Assembly (NCBI GenBank): GCA_020137815.1
Contig: CM035359.1
Span: forward strand, 3,970,532-4,034,531
Length of the DNA: 64,000 nucleotides
Direction: 5' to 3'
Origin: Hormiphora californensis
Lineage: Eukaryota > Ctenophora > Tentaculata > Cydippida > Pleurobrachiidae
Part shown: positions 39,341-50,436 of the stretch, piece by piece
Numbering within the stretch: position 1 is the stretch's first letter
Layout: each line of letters starts with the position of its first letter
Program-made: the position numbers and the translations under genes
Notes under the pieces: generated by a model
The model's database searches: none
What the model saw: only the letters and a program-made list of their open reading frames with translations
Told to the model about the DNA's origin: nothing

Positions 39341-42300
39341 ATGGAGCTTTTTTGTTCAGAAAAATCACCCTTTGTGATTATGGTGATTTTATGGAGTGCT
39401 CTGGTTCACCAGGCGTACCCCATAGTTCTAGCTCAAAACTGTAAGTGTTTCTTGTCTTGCTCGACCCTGTTTCAAAGCTGTAAGTTGTTCTATTGCATTG
39501 AAACCTGTCAGGCCAATGGTCTGACCGTGGTTCTCGTGTGCTCCGTGACTAGGGTCAGACGAATGCTCTGACAGATTGAAACGACAACTTCAGCGACTGA
39601 AACTGATATCGATAACAGGGTGAACACTGAACTGACAGTGCATGCTACTAATTGGTATGATCTAATTCTAGTAATTCAGAAGTCCAGCAGCCCCCCTCTC
39701 TCTCCCCTAGGTGATAATGCAGACACGTGTAAGGGTAATACCACGTGTAGAGGAATGTGTTATGGGGCCCATGATGGCACGAGACAAAGGACTGTTTGTA
39801 TTGGACAGTGTATAGACTCCGGACTACCAGGTAAGATCGAGTCAAGAGTAGATCTGGTGATAACATCACGTCTTAATTTGGACAATGAAGAATAAACATT
39901 TATCTAATAAGTTGAGAACATAAATCATGCTGCCAGGCCAATCCCAAGGAACCGAAACAACACTTGGTAACGAAATAACCCCTCCCTTGCCAGCGTGCGA
40001 GGGATTATTTCGTAAACGAAACAAAACACCGAACCACCAACCACAAATTTATTTCCCCACTTCTTAGAATGTGTGGACACGTATAATACACGTTAATTTA
40101 AATTCCATTTCCCCAGAATGTGTGGACACGTATCACGACTGTCACACGTGGGCGGTGGCCAAGCAGCTGTGTAGTAATAGTGTTGTGTCGCGAGTCTGCA
40201 AGAAGACATGCGGGCTATGTGCAGGTATGTGAATCTTTTTTTAGTTTGTGGGTTCTCAGTAGATTACAACTTGCCTTGCTCGAGCCTAAAAAGGATGGAA
40301 CAAATAAAAACAAAGTACAACTGATCAGTATAGTGCAAGAAAGGCTTCAAGTTCTTTCCTAACCTTATTTAGTGAAGTTACATTAATAAAAAGCCTTCTC
40401 TTATACCCTCTCAGGGCCCAACAAGAATTATTTGCATTATGTATCCATAATACTACGTTTCCCTGCCCTCTTCGATTTGCCATTCAACTCGCCCAACGAA
40501 TAAGCTGTCCGCAAAATGGGGATTTGTGTTTTTCGAATTTTTGAACAAAACGCAGAACAGATTTTTCAATTTCTCCATTTTCCCCAATCAAAACGTGCGG
40601 CCGATATAAAACAAATTTTGCTGCGCGTTACAGTTTATAGCCGTGCGCCCCTCATAAAATGTCAATTGTTTGCGTGCACGCATTTTTACTCCGCAAGTGT
40701 CAGATCGTGCGCGCCGCGAGGTTGCCCCTCGCAAAGAAAGTGTGACCAAAAAGGTCCCTCTACCGATTAGGTAGTATACCAAAATGTCGTTTTCGAATTC
40801 TAACCCTGCTATGCCTTTTTACAAAGTAAAAAGGCATCCGGGTGAATGCCTTCGGCATTCACCCGGGCAGGGAAAAAATAATCAGTTATAATCACAATAT
40901 ACGATAACTCCGACCCTGTTTCAGAGCCTAAAAAGATCTGCGAAAGAGGGTTTGTTTGCGACGGAAAGTGTGTCCCCCTAACCTATCTTTGTGATGGAAT
41001 TTCCGACTGCGACAATGGAGAGGACGAAGAGAGTTGTAACTTTATACATGACCTCTGGTATAAAGCTAACGGTAACCAATGGTAACCATGGTTACTGACC
41101 AGTGACCTCTGGTATAAAGCTAACGGTAACCAATGGTAATCATGGTTACTGACCAGTGACCTCTGGTATAAAGCTAACGGTAACCAATGGTAACCATGGT
41201 TACTGACCTCTGGTATAAAGCTAACGTTAACCAATGGTAACCATGGTTACTGACCATGTATTTATAGTGAGCACTGTGTTTTAAAATCACGAGACTCTGC
41301 AGCTATCAGCTGACAACTCAAAACTGGGAAAAAAGAAGTTTCATATTTGGTCAACATGGGGCCATCCACGTTTTCCCACGTCAAAATTATAACTGAGTAG
41401 TAGCTGTTTCACTTAGAGAAACTAATATCCTCGTCCGGCTCCATTCCGTATATATGGACCAGGGATGCACTTTCATCAGAGGGCTACCTTTTATCAAGAT
41501 CATGATGCTCTTTCGAAAGGCTTGAGTGTTTGAGATAACAAGAAATAAACAAACATTTACAAAATAAGAAAAAATATACCCAAGGCAGTGGTTATATCGG
41601 CAGTCAAAATAAAAATGCACCTGATGCTCACTCGATCTATCCGGTCCTCCCACAGTCGTTCGCCGTATAATTATTTTTCTCACACCCTTTTCCTGTCGCC
41701 AACATATGCTCATATTTTTGGGGTCCATAAGTTATGGTCCATAACGGTGCCAATGAAAGGGACGAATAATTAGACCTGTTCCCTTCCTCTATTTGACAAC
41801 TCAGCATTGACCAATAATTTACACACACATTATATGTGTGCACATCGTGCATGTTGTCATCTCTCACAGATAAAAAGACATGACCCAAAAAATTGACTCA
41901 GAAAAAAATCTTTGAAAAGAGAGGTTCCGGCGAGGTTCGAACTCGCGACCTTCTGCGTGTGAAGCAGACGTGATAACCACTACACCACGAAACCATATCA
42001 AATTACACAATTACGAGGGTGTAATATTTGTTTTGTAGCAAATGCGAGCAGCAGCAATATGAACAAGAAATTCATGGGATATTAAATATATAACAGCCTC
42101 TGCAGTAGTCTGTATGCAGTATGTGTGTGTAGCTGACTCGGTACTAAATTGGATTAAGGTAGCTCAACATTCAACAACGGAAGTTCATTGTTCATTCACA
42201 TAAAACAATAAAATATGTGAACGATATACTTTTTCTCTATGCCTACTGAACATAAATTTATAACATATTGCATGTTGTAAATTCAGCCTTTGTATGGAGA

Positions 42301-44409
42301 ATAAAACTATGGCCTCGTATCGTGTCGATGTGTCACAATTAGTCACAAGTATGTACTGTTTTCTAAGCCTCATGTAATATCTGTATTTAAAAAGAGGCCT
42401 AGAGATTCAATGTTATGTTTATGAAATTTTGTCGTAGTGCTCACAAAAAAATGCCATAAAAAGTAGCAAAAGAGAGGTTCCGGCGAGGTTCGAACTCGCG
42501 ACCTTCTGCGTGTGAAGCAGACGTGATAACCACTACACCACGAAACCTTGACATAAATGAGAATTCACTGCTAACTATTCGAGCATCAAGGCAGAAATTT
42601 TCTCAATCTTTGAGCCAAACTTTTTACTTCTATTTTAGTTTAGTTGTTCTTAATAACTTAAAACTTAGTATTCTTATCTAAGAAAATTTTATTAAAACCT
42701 CTTTATTTCCAGGCACAAGACGCTGTGGAGTTAGATTGGCGCCATTCAAAACTATAACTTACAAGAAAAAGCAACTTCGTATAAACAGGGCGCCCTCCCC
42801 AGCCGCTGTGCCCAATAGACGACGAACTAAACGTCTGGTTAACTCGAAATATGCTCAATCTAATTCCTGGCCCTGGGCAGGGCTTATTCTTGGGTCTTCG
42901 GATAGTGAAAACAAGACTGGGGTAAGTAGGAAAAAAAAGTGCAAAAAGAGTCGAGGTTCGACCGGGTTTTGAACCCGGGACCTTCTGCGTGTTAAGCAGA
43001 TGTGATAACCACTACACCACCAAACCTTCGAACATCCTCTGATTCTCAAGCTAACAATCATGAGTTTGAGAAATACAAAAATAATGCATTATTTTTGTAT
43101 TTTTCAAACTTGATTGTTAGCTTGAGAATCATAATCAGTCCGAAGGTTTGGTGGTGTAGTGGTTATCACATCTGCTTAACACGCAGAAGGTCCCGGGTTC
43201 AAAACCCGGTCGAACCTCGACTCTTTTTGATGTGATGATTTGATAAAAATAACATAAGATTATTGATTATGTTATTTAAAAAATCATCGCCCTTCCTTTC
43301 CCGTTTTCAGGGCACGGTAACATTTTGTGGGGCAACACTGGTACACCCCCTGTGGGCAGTGACAGCGGCCCACTGCGTGGTAAACAAGGAAGATACAGAG
43401 TTTTATCTATACTTTGGAAAGGTAAATCAAAATAATAAAAGGGGGATGGTTTGCAATTGGGAGACGGGAGTAAAGGGAAACCATCTCTCGGCTTGGTTAT
43501 CCGGTATTATAATAGTGCCCGGGGCACTAAAGAGGGGGGGGGGGGCACCGGGCACTGCTGCTAGAAATGCTATGGGAAAATTTGCTGTTAAGCCAAACTT
43601 ATAAAATGATTTAACTCCCCCCCCCCTCCCCGGCAGCATTATACGTTTCCCTCGCGAACAAGGAAAAAGGAGCTAAGGAGAACCCAAGTTCGGTCTCCAG
43701 TCAGAGTTATTAACTTCAAAGATTATAATCCAGATGGTAAGTGAGGTTTCTCTTTCTAGAAAGATATAACCCAGATGGTAAGATAGAGTATAATTGGTAA
43801 GAGGGTGAACAGAGAATTAATATACTTGACATAACGAGGATAGTTACAATGTGTTATTTGTGGAATTAACAAGAGACTATTGACTGTCAACCTACTTTTT
43901 TACTAGAACTAAAGACCACTAGCTATCAGGAACCGACCGAATCAGCAAATACTGGTCCCTGATTGGCTGATAACCAGTCACGTGACCTAAATAACGAGCT
44001 CTGATTGGTTGTTTACTTGGTCCGGTCGGTTCCTGCTAGCTATCATGGTATTATAACGGAACCTTAGCAACTACACTTCATGTACGAAGATCTGATCAAG
44101 TCACAGAAATGACAGGCCTCAGATTGACATTGCAAATTATTGCTATCGGCCGATATTGGTAGAGAGGGAGTGAGAGAGAGAGAGAGAGAGAGATAGCTTA
44201 TTTCCCTGCGTCGTAGGTAGGTACAATGTGTACTGCACCAGATGATCACTCTTACTATCTTTCTCTCTCTTTCTCTTTCTCCCTCTCTCTCTCTCTCTTA
44301 CTCTTTCTCTCTCTCTCTCTCTCACTCCCTTTCTCCCTCTCTCTCTCTCTCTCTCTTACTCTTTCTCTCTCTCTCTCTCTCACTCCCTTTCTCCCTCTCT
44401 CTCACTCTT

Positions 44410-44497
<88 letters not shown>

Positions 44498-46082
44498 GTA
44501 ACATATATTGGAAACATATTATCCCGAGGTGTCAACTCCATCACCTTGGTCCCACATTCATGACGAGTATGAGCTATATCGTGAAACATTACAATATGTT
44601 ACTTGAAATTAACTCCGACCGACCCCCACGTGGTACTTTGAACTATTTGCACCCTTATCAAGCCAACAGCTGTCAGACACACATCTGGCATCTCCCCTTT
44701 CGGGTTGCACGGAAGGAATAAAAGTCAACTCTTTGGTCGGCTGTCATGGGACTCACACAGTATTGGGCTAAACAACGCGGTACCCTAACACACACCCACC
44801 TCCCCTTTGATGCAGGTGTGTATCACGATATAGCACTAATAAAGCTAAACGAGACAGTCCAGCTAGACGAATATGTGAACACCCTGTGTGCACCGCTAAA
44901 TATGGACGTGAGGCAGTTCTACAGTTCTGGGGGAGTTTCTACCGGGTGGGGCCGCCCTGACTCAGGTACAATGTGTGTTCCACAACTCACTAATAGGGGG
45001 GAGTTTCAACCGGGTGGGGCCGCCCTGACTCAGGTACAATGTGTGTTCCAGCCAACTCACTCATTTGAGGGGCCCGAAAACCCCCATTGTCAACCCGTCC
45101 TTGTGTGGCTAACACCGTCATTTTATTTCAAAGAGTGCGCTCTGTGAGGGTTCGGTAGATCAAACGGGGATTCCGGGATCAAACCCATCCCCCCAAAACA
45201 ATGTGTTTTTAAGAAAATAAATATGAATTTCATATTTATTTTCATATTATGAAATAACTATTTAGAGCTGTCAGAACCTCATTCAATCCCAAATCTCTCT
45301 AGATCAGTATCGTGTATCAACCAAGCTACGACAGACGCTAGTGAAACCCATGGATAGGAGGCGATGTTACAATGAAATATTTGATCTTCCCTCCTGGTAC
45401 TCCCACATGAAAACCGTACACAACTCCCTCATCTGCACCGAAATTGATGTCGATAACGTATGTATAACAGTTGGACACGGGATGCTCGGAGGAAGCCATT
45501 TTGCCCGGTTAATCGAGGTCAAATACCGTCACTTTCCTATATCCGTCTCCATTAAACCAAGTTAACAACTACATATTATATTGCTGCCCCCCTTATTAGG
45601 GATACGGAGTGATATGTGACGGAGACAGTGGTTCACCCATGATGGTCAAGAGATTTGTGGGCTCCTATACTTTCCTGGGGATTGCTGCCTTTGGGACAAG
45701 CAAGAACTGCAGCGAACCAGGTAACTAGGTAACTAGGTTACCATGGTAATCTGGTAACTAGGTTACCATGGTAACCTGGTAACTAGGTTACCATGGTAAC
45801 TAGGTAACTAGGTAACCAGGTAACTTGGTAACCCGGTAACTAGGTAACCCGGTAACTAGGTAACCCGGTAACTAGGTGGGTAAGATATAATACGTGAATT
45901 GTTTTGTCTCTCCTAGTGTTTTGTCTCTCCTAGTGTTTTGTCTCTCCTAGTGTTTTGTCTCACATAACACATTATTAATTAACAACCCATTTTAATACAT
46001 CCCAGGTGAGGCAGCAGTGTACACCAATGTCTACTATTACCTGCCCTGGATGCGAAACTATATTGACCTAACCTATGTGTGA
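39341..46082 (+). CDS. Secreted mosaic serine protease (ShK - LDLa - trypsin-like), 11 exons, 465 aa
   Basis: Exons: 39341-39440, 39711-39830, 40117-40224, 40925-41071, 42713-42921, 43311-43421, 43637-43736, 44816-44965, 45303-45457, 45600-45720, 46006-46082. Phases all agree (466 codons with stop). Order: signal peptide (1-32, hydrophobic FVIMVILWSALVH), a Cys-rich segment (to ~73), a ShK-type domain (74-108, ending CKKTCGLC), an LDL-receptor class A repeat (113-150, CDGISDCDNGEDEESC), a basic linker, and an S1 protease domain. Cleavage is expected after KR199, giving LVNS in place of the usual IVGG. The catalytic triad is complete: H249 (TAAHC), D303 (HDIALIKL), S410 (GDSGSP). The residue at chymotrypsin position 189 reads Val404, so trypsin-like Lys/Arg specificity is unlikely. 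It is probably an extracellular zymogen; its substrate is unknown. Confidence 0.9.
39505..39574. repeat. Double-hairpin repeat, copy B
   Basis: CTGTCAGGCCAATGGTCTGACC and GGTCAGACGAATGCTCTGACAG about 35 bp apart, as at 32692-32760. In protease intron 1. Confidence 0.65.
39964..40017. mobile_element. TTGGTTACGAA MITE, copy d
   Basis: TTGGTAACGAAATAACCCCTCCCTTGCCAGC at the left and GGGATTATTTCGTAAACGAA at the right; in protease intron 2. Confidence 0.75.
40426..40877. mobile_element. Small element with TTTCCCTGCCC ends
   Basis: Begins ACAAGAATTATTTGCATTATG...GTTTCCCTGCCC and ends in the hairpin CATCCGGGTGAATGCC/GGCATTCACCCGGGCAGGG. It shares both ends with 13767-19097. Non-coding; in protease intron 3. 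Confidence 0.6.
41050..41262 (+). repeat. Tandem array across a 5' splice site, ~4 x 53 bp
   Basis: Each unit contains CTCTGGTATAAAGCTAACG/GTAACCAATGG, that is the end of the LDLa exon and its donor. The first unit is the coding one (exon end 41071). Confidence 0.85.
41922..41994 (-). tRNA. tRNA-Val (CAC), copy 1
   Basis: 73 nt on the minus strand: acceptor GGTTTCG / CGGAACC, D arm TGGTGTAGTGGTTATCA, anticodon stem-loop CTGCTTCACACGCAG (anticodon CAC), T arm GCGAGTTCGAACCTCGC. TCTTTTC follows as terminator. It lies in the protease intron 41072-42712. Confidence 0.93.
42475..42547 (-). tRNA. tRNA-Val (CAC), copy 2
   Basis: Identical in the tRNA body to the copy 553 bp to its left; the terminator-like TCTCTTTTGC follows. 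Flanks differ, so this is a local gene duplication limited to little more than the tRNA. Confidence 0.93.
42954..43026 (-). tRNA. tRNA-Val (AAC), copy 1, left arm of a palindrome
   Basis: 73 nt: GGTTTGG acceptor, anticodon AAC in TGCTTAACACGCA, T arm CCGGGTTCAAAACCCGG. CTCTTTTTG follows as pol III terminator. It is an inverted copy of 43145-43217 and starts 33 nt after the 5' splice site at 42922. Confidence 0.92.
43145..43217 (+). tRNA. tRNA-Val (AAC), copy 2, right arm of a palindrome
   Basis: Same tRNA as 42954-43026 on the opposite strand. The two 5' ends face each other across about 118 bp that is itself an inverted repeat centred on ATAATGCATTAT (about 43081-43092). The TTTTT terminator lies directly downstream. 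Confidence 0.93.
43717..43783 (+). repeat. Duplicated 5' splice site in the protease gene
   Basis: AAAGATTATAATCCAGATG/GTAAG (exon end 43736) is repeated 39 bp on as AAAGATATAACCCAGATGGTAAG. Confidence 0.8.
43929..44035 (+). mobile_element. GGAACCGACCG MITE (M1), copy 3
   Basis: The most complete copy: GGAACCGACCGAATC...GGTCGGTTCCTG, with direct repeats CTAGCTATCA at 43919-43928 and 44036-44045. In the protease intron 43737-44815. Confidence 0.9.
44256..44496. repeat. (CT)n then (CA)n microsatellite
   Basis: Impure CT tract (44256-44424) containing a duplicated CTCACTCCCTTTCTCCCTCTC block, running straight into about 35 CA units. Confidence 0.95.
44926..45046 (+). repeat. Duplicated exon end and 5' splice site in the protease gene
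   Basis: The sequence GGGTGGGGCCGCCCTGACTCAG/GTACAATGTGTGTTCC-type block at the exon end (44965) recurs 65 bp downstream with its own GTACAATG. The copy is intronic in the model; using it would alter the frame. Confidence 0.85.
45713..45880 (+). repeat. GGTAACTAGGTTACC array starting at a 5' splice site
   Basis: The exon ends CGAACCAG at 45720 and the intron opens GTAACTAGGTAACTAGG, continuing as ~11-15 bp units of GGTAACTAGGTAACC type. Many units recreate CAGGTAACT-like donors. A further four copies of TGTTTTGTCTCTCCTAG lie at 45900-45960, before the next 3' splice site (46005). Confidence 0.85.
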
Positions 46083-47034
46083 CAAGACTTTATTATTGAT
46101 TGTACACACAGTAGGGGAGAAGAAGTGTGTGACAAGACACAGTAGGGGAGAAGAAGTTTGCGTATACCCCCACCTTCATCTCAATCTACCTTTTAGGATA
46201 TATTTAGAGATTTAAAGAGCTGAAGAACTATTTATTGCGATGAGAGAGTGCCATGTGTCAGTAAGCACGGGATGCTTTTTGATTTATCAAATCTGCGTGT
46301 TTGTATTTGTAGGAGCTTTTCCCAAAGTTTGATAGAGGGAGGTGCGAAAGGGGAGAGGGGACTACTAACATGTTTTAATGGTAATGAGGTCCACTCAAGA
46401 CGGTCTATCGCTACCATGATTCCATGCTGAGTAGAAAATTAACGGTTGTCATGGAACACAGCCTCCAGTTATCACCTGGAGGGTAGATAAAGTAAACACG
46501 ATTAAATTAACTTCGAAAAAGACAAAACTGTGAAATTTCCCAGGCTTACTATGCGGTCACGTGACCCTGCGCAACAAGTTGTTTGCTTTTTACATTGCAA
46601 ACGTTTCGCGCGCGCGGGTACGGCAAGCGGGAGAAAGAATACAGAGAGGCGAATTTGAACGGTTACTTGTGTTATGGTATAAAATATGAATGTGTGAAAA
46701 CAAAATGGCGGAGTGTTTAGTAATGGAACTTTAGAAATAAAAATTCTGGAAAACCTGATAAATGAACCCAATTTTCAAGGTGTTGAACTGGTTCTGGCTA
46801 ATCTTTCAATTCCGCCTCTGCTGTCTGCATACATGTATCTTGAAAATCATATCTCCAAAACATGCTATGAAATATGATGACATGATTAAATGTTCAAACT
46901 CAAAAAACAATCGAATTTTGTGGAAAATAACCTCTCTCATTCTTCACACAATCATCATGGTCGGGTTTAAATAAATAAAGATAGTTCTTTCTCTCTCTCT
47001 CTCTCAACTTCACACCATGAATTCATCACTCTCT
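46083..47034. other. Convergent intergenic region
   Basis: Between the protease stop (+) and the NAA50 stop (-). Includes a duplicated block GTGTGTGACAAGACACAGTAGGGGAGAAGAAG (46100-46157) and a hairpin CCTCCAGTTATCACCTGGAGG (46460-46482). No gene. Confidence 0.45.
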
Positions 47035-48434
47035 CTAAGGTTCTTTTCCAGCACATAATGCGTCAGCGGGCTCAATTCGTTTGTAGTAATCTTTCTTTGT
47101 CGCCCTAATCTTGAAGCCGAATTTCTCGTAAAACTTTATAGCTTCGTCGTTACTTATTTGGACGTGCCTGAAATATAAACAAATTGGGTTAAACAGTTGG
47201 TCGAGCAGAAAAACCAGAAAACTGATTTACAGCCATAGAGACAGTTATATGGAGTATTTTCTCATAAAAGACTGTCCTCTCTCGCTGCGTGTACGATATC
47301 ACAGTCAGAGCCTAAGAAATGGATTACAGGATAGATCTGATTCGGCCGGGAGATATCGCGGCTTTAATAAAATTTGGAAAAAGCACAAAACCAAAACAGG
47401 TACATATGTATACTTACAAGAAAATGGCATCGTAATTTCCATCATCTTTTGTTATCTTTAACAGGTGATCAAGCAACGTTCTCCCTGTAACAATTTTTAA
47501 ATGAATATTGAAAAAGGCATATTTATGTTGTCATGTTCTAACCCTTCCTTTACATTTCGGAGCTCGCGAAAAGAGGGTCGAGCTAGGCAAACATTCGGTT
47601 ATTAAAATTAGAAAGATAGGATATTTATTGCTTGCAGTTGATCCCCAATGCCACGATTACTTACCCACGCCACAACGCCGATAAGGTCCCAAACAACCAA
47701 GTGTCATGATGTATAGCTTCTTTAGGCCATCTGAGTTATCGATCCTACAACACACTGCCCCAACCACAATATCATTGAAATACGCTGAAGAATAAATAGT
47801 TAGTAAACAACTGCACACTATGGAGCATGGAGGTATCTCGTCAAGTGCGACTTTGAAAAATGTGAACCGTACGGGTAATTCGATTTGCTATCGCGTCAAG
47901 CGTACAATGATGTAATTTGGAAACATTATCAAGATAATCATCCTATAGGTATTGAAAACACATTGAATCCCTACAATATCTAAAACCCACGCACCTAATT
48001 TAGCGAGCTCCCCCACCTCCAACACATCTTTATAGAACTTATCATTGTAGCTGACTGGAAATACAACCTGATTCAGCACCTGATAAAGAAGGAATTGTTA
48101 TCACGAAATAAACGCTGCGTACCGAAAAGCATGGTCAAACTGTATCTAACGATTCAAATATCTCCGGATTAATAACCGTAATCAATGGGTTAACAAATTT
48201 ACAAATAAAGATTTAGCATAACACAACAGGTCTTCCGTTAGTGGGTCCCCCTAAAATAAATATAATAGTTTGACAGATAAATAGTAAAACAGTTTTCAAG
48301 ATTGCCTAGCTAGACTCTGTTTACAAATGTAAAGGAGGGTTAGAACAAGTTCAAGAAGGGTGGATTACCTTGAGCTGTTGAAGGTTATGTTGTGTAAGAT
48401 CACCAAGTTCCACACGCGGCTTCGGCACGGGCAT
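47035..48434 (-). CDS. NAA50: N-alpha-acetyltransferase 50 (NAA50), 5 exons, 156 aa as read
   Basis: Exons in gene order: 48434-48369, 48079-47995, 47784-47665, 47484-47418, 47167-47035. All GT-AG and in phase. The product matches the NAA50/San family over its length: FPVSYNDKFYKDVLEVGELAK, YFNDIVVGAVCCR, LYIMTLGCLGPYRRCGVG (the acetyl-CoA binding R-x-x-G-x-G), LHVQISNDEAIKFYEKFGF and YYKRIEPADA. It is a GNAT acetyltransferase that modifies protein N-termini starting with Met, working with the NatA complex at the ribosome, and is needed for sister-chromatid cohesion in animals. Oddity: after PADA the frame gives LCAGKEP and a stop, whereas a neighbouring frame reads HYVLEKNLRESDEFMV and a stop, which looks more like the family C-terminus. 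The catalytic fold is complete either way. Confidence 0.9.
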
Positions 48435-49133
48435 TACTACTGATGAGTAATATTATTATATTGCTAATTATATTACTAATAAAGGTTTACAAGCTTGAAA
48501 AATGTTACTTAAATTACCCTGGTACCCGCTGTACTTCCCCCCCCCCCCCCAGCGTACGGCGTACGCTACAAGTTTATCATAAATGAGGAACCTTGAAAAC
48601 GTTAGATCTTCACTGTGCGACTAGTTTAGACTTATCACATGGTCGCGATGCAGTCCGTGGTTCTTATTGCTGCAGGCCCCACGAGTTTATCTATTAGGAA
48701 ATGTCAAGCCCTAACCCCAACCCAAACCCCCAGCCTTATCCCTAATCATACTTTAGCCCTAACCCTAAAAAACCGTGAGTACTGACACTCCAAACACCCA
48801 GATTTTAATGTTGGCCAGGGGCAACATTGTTGGCTTGTAAAACCCCCCGCAAGTAGGGCGCAGCCACGACGGGGTGTAGGCCGTAGGGACCAGGAGCTGC
48901 AATTTTGACATTTTGACGATGATTTCAACGATCGGAGTGCTCTCGAAAAGGCGGCAGCCCCGGCGGGGGTGTAGGGGCGGAGCCCCCGCAAGCAGGGTCC
49001 AGGGGCTGCAAGCCCCGGTGGGGGTCGAGGGGGCGATGATTTTAACAATCAGAAAGCGCTTGAAAAGTGTAAAAGCCCGAAACTGGAAACAGAGAGAAAA
49101 AATGAAAAAGTTAGAAAAACAAAACCTGTGAAT
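48435..49133. other. Upstream of NAA50: telomere-like and GC-rich repeats
   Basis: CCCTAACCC-like degenerate repeats at 48708-48772, poly-C at 48538-48550, and GC-rich units (CAGCCCCGGCGGGGGTGTAGG, GCAAGCCCCGGTGGGGGTCG) repeated about three times between 48840 and 49070, each followed by GATGATTT(C/T)AACRATC. Short ORFs here are not supported. Confidence 0.45.
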
Positions 49134-49135
49134 AG

Positions 49136-49331
49136 GGATCCCTAAAAAAGTTCAGTATTTACACAGAGTTTACACCAGTTAAGCCATTTCAGTTTTTCCC
49201 ACGGTAGCGTGGGAAGAAAATTTTTGAAATCTGCGCTGTGATTGGCTTAAATTTTCCATCGTCAGAAATTTCAGCCAATCACAGCGCTCTGGTGTAAACG
49301 CTGTGTAAATACTGAACTTTTTTAGGGATCC
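49136..49331. mobile_element. TA-flanked foldback, GGGATCCC ends, copy 1
   Basis: TAGGGATCCCTAAAAAAGTTCAGTATTTACACAG at the left has its complement at the right (49290-49333). A second inverted pair, ACGGTAGCGTGGGAAGAAAATTTTTG, extends to about 49387, suggesting nested or adjacent insertion. The same terminal GGGATCCC with TA flanks occurs at 58076-58604. Confidence 0.7.
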
Positions 49332-49558
49332 CTAATAGGGACCAATCACAGCGCAGATTTCAAAAATTTTCTTCCCACGCTACCGTGGCATACGTGCGCT
49401 GCAAGCCTACGCGCGCGTGCGCGCGTGTTTGTAAATCAATTTTTTTTGATAAAAAAAATTTAAAACAAAATAAAATCAAAAATATTTTCAAACACGTGTT
49501 CCTTTCTTTGTTTGAAAAGCGCTGCCTTATCCCGCGCTGCGCGTGGCGCAGAACAGGG

Positions 49559-50428
49559 GGTAAGTCGGAAGAACCTGTCCGTTCCTCTCATGAGCGCTCA
49601 TGAGTGTATCATGAGTGTGTCATGAGTGTATCATGAGTGTATCATGAGCGCTCATGAGACGTTTTTAGGTGTTTCAACGTCTCATGAGCGCTCATGAGTG
49701 TATCATGAGTGTGTCATGAGTGTATCATGAGCGCTCATGAGTGCTCATGAGACCTTGCTCATGAGCGCTCATGAGACATATGTCTCATCCCATCTCTGTT
49801 TCAATGTCTCATGAGCGCTCATGAGACGTTTTGACCTACATGTGCTCATGAGTGTATCATGAGACATGTCTCATGAGACATATGTCTCATGAGACGTTAG
49901 GGTTATGGTTATGGTTGGGTTTAGGGTTGGGCTAGGGTTAGGGCTTTCCTTTAGGTCTAGGGACCCGTAGAGGGTAGGGCTAGGTCCAAGCCTATGGGTC
50001 AACCCTAACCCTATCCCTACGGGTCCCTAGACCTAAAGGAAAGCCCTAACCCTAGCCCAACCCTAAACCCAACCATAACCATAACCCTAACGTCTCATGA
50101 GACATATGTCTCATGAGACATGTCTCATGATACACTCATGAGCACATGTAGGTCAAAACGTCTCATGAGCGCTCATGAGACATTGAAACAGAGATGGGAT
50201 GAGACATATGTCTCATGAGCGCTCATGAGCAAGGTCTCATGAGCACTCATGAGCGCTCATGATACACTCATGACACACTCATGATACACTCATGAGCGCT
50301 CATGAGACGTTGAAACACCTAAAAACGTCTCATGAGCGCTCATGATACACTCATGATACACTCATGACACACTCATGATACACTCATGAGCGCTCATGAG
50401 AGGAACGGACAGGTTCTTCCGACTTACC
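49559..50428. mobile_element. Near-perfect 870-bp palindrome with TCATGAGCGCTCATGA arrays, 8-bp target duplication
   Basis: Flanked by the direct repeat GAACAGGG (49551-49558; 50429-50436). Ends GGTAAGTCGGAAGAACCTGTCC and complement. Arms of about 430 bp hold arrays of CATGAGTGTATCATGAGCGCTCATGAG-type units; the central ~180 bp (49898-50087) is degenerate TTAGGG-like sequence on the left and CCCTAA on the right. No coding capacity. Confidence 0.9.
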
Positions 50429-50436
50429 GAACAGGG

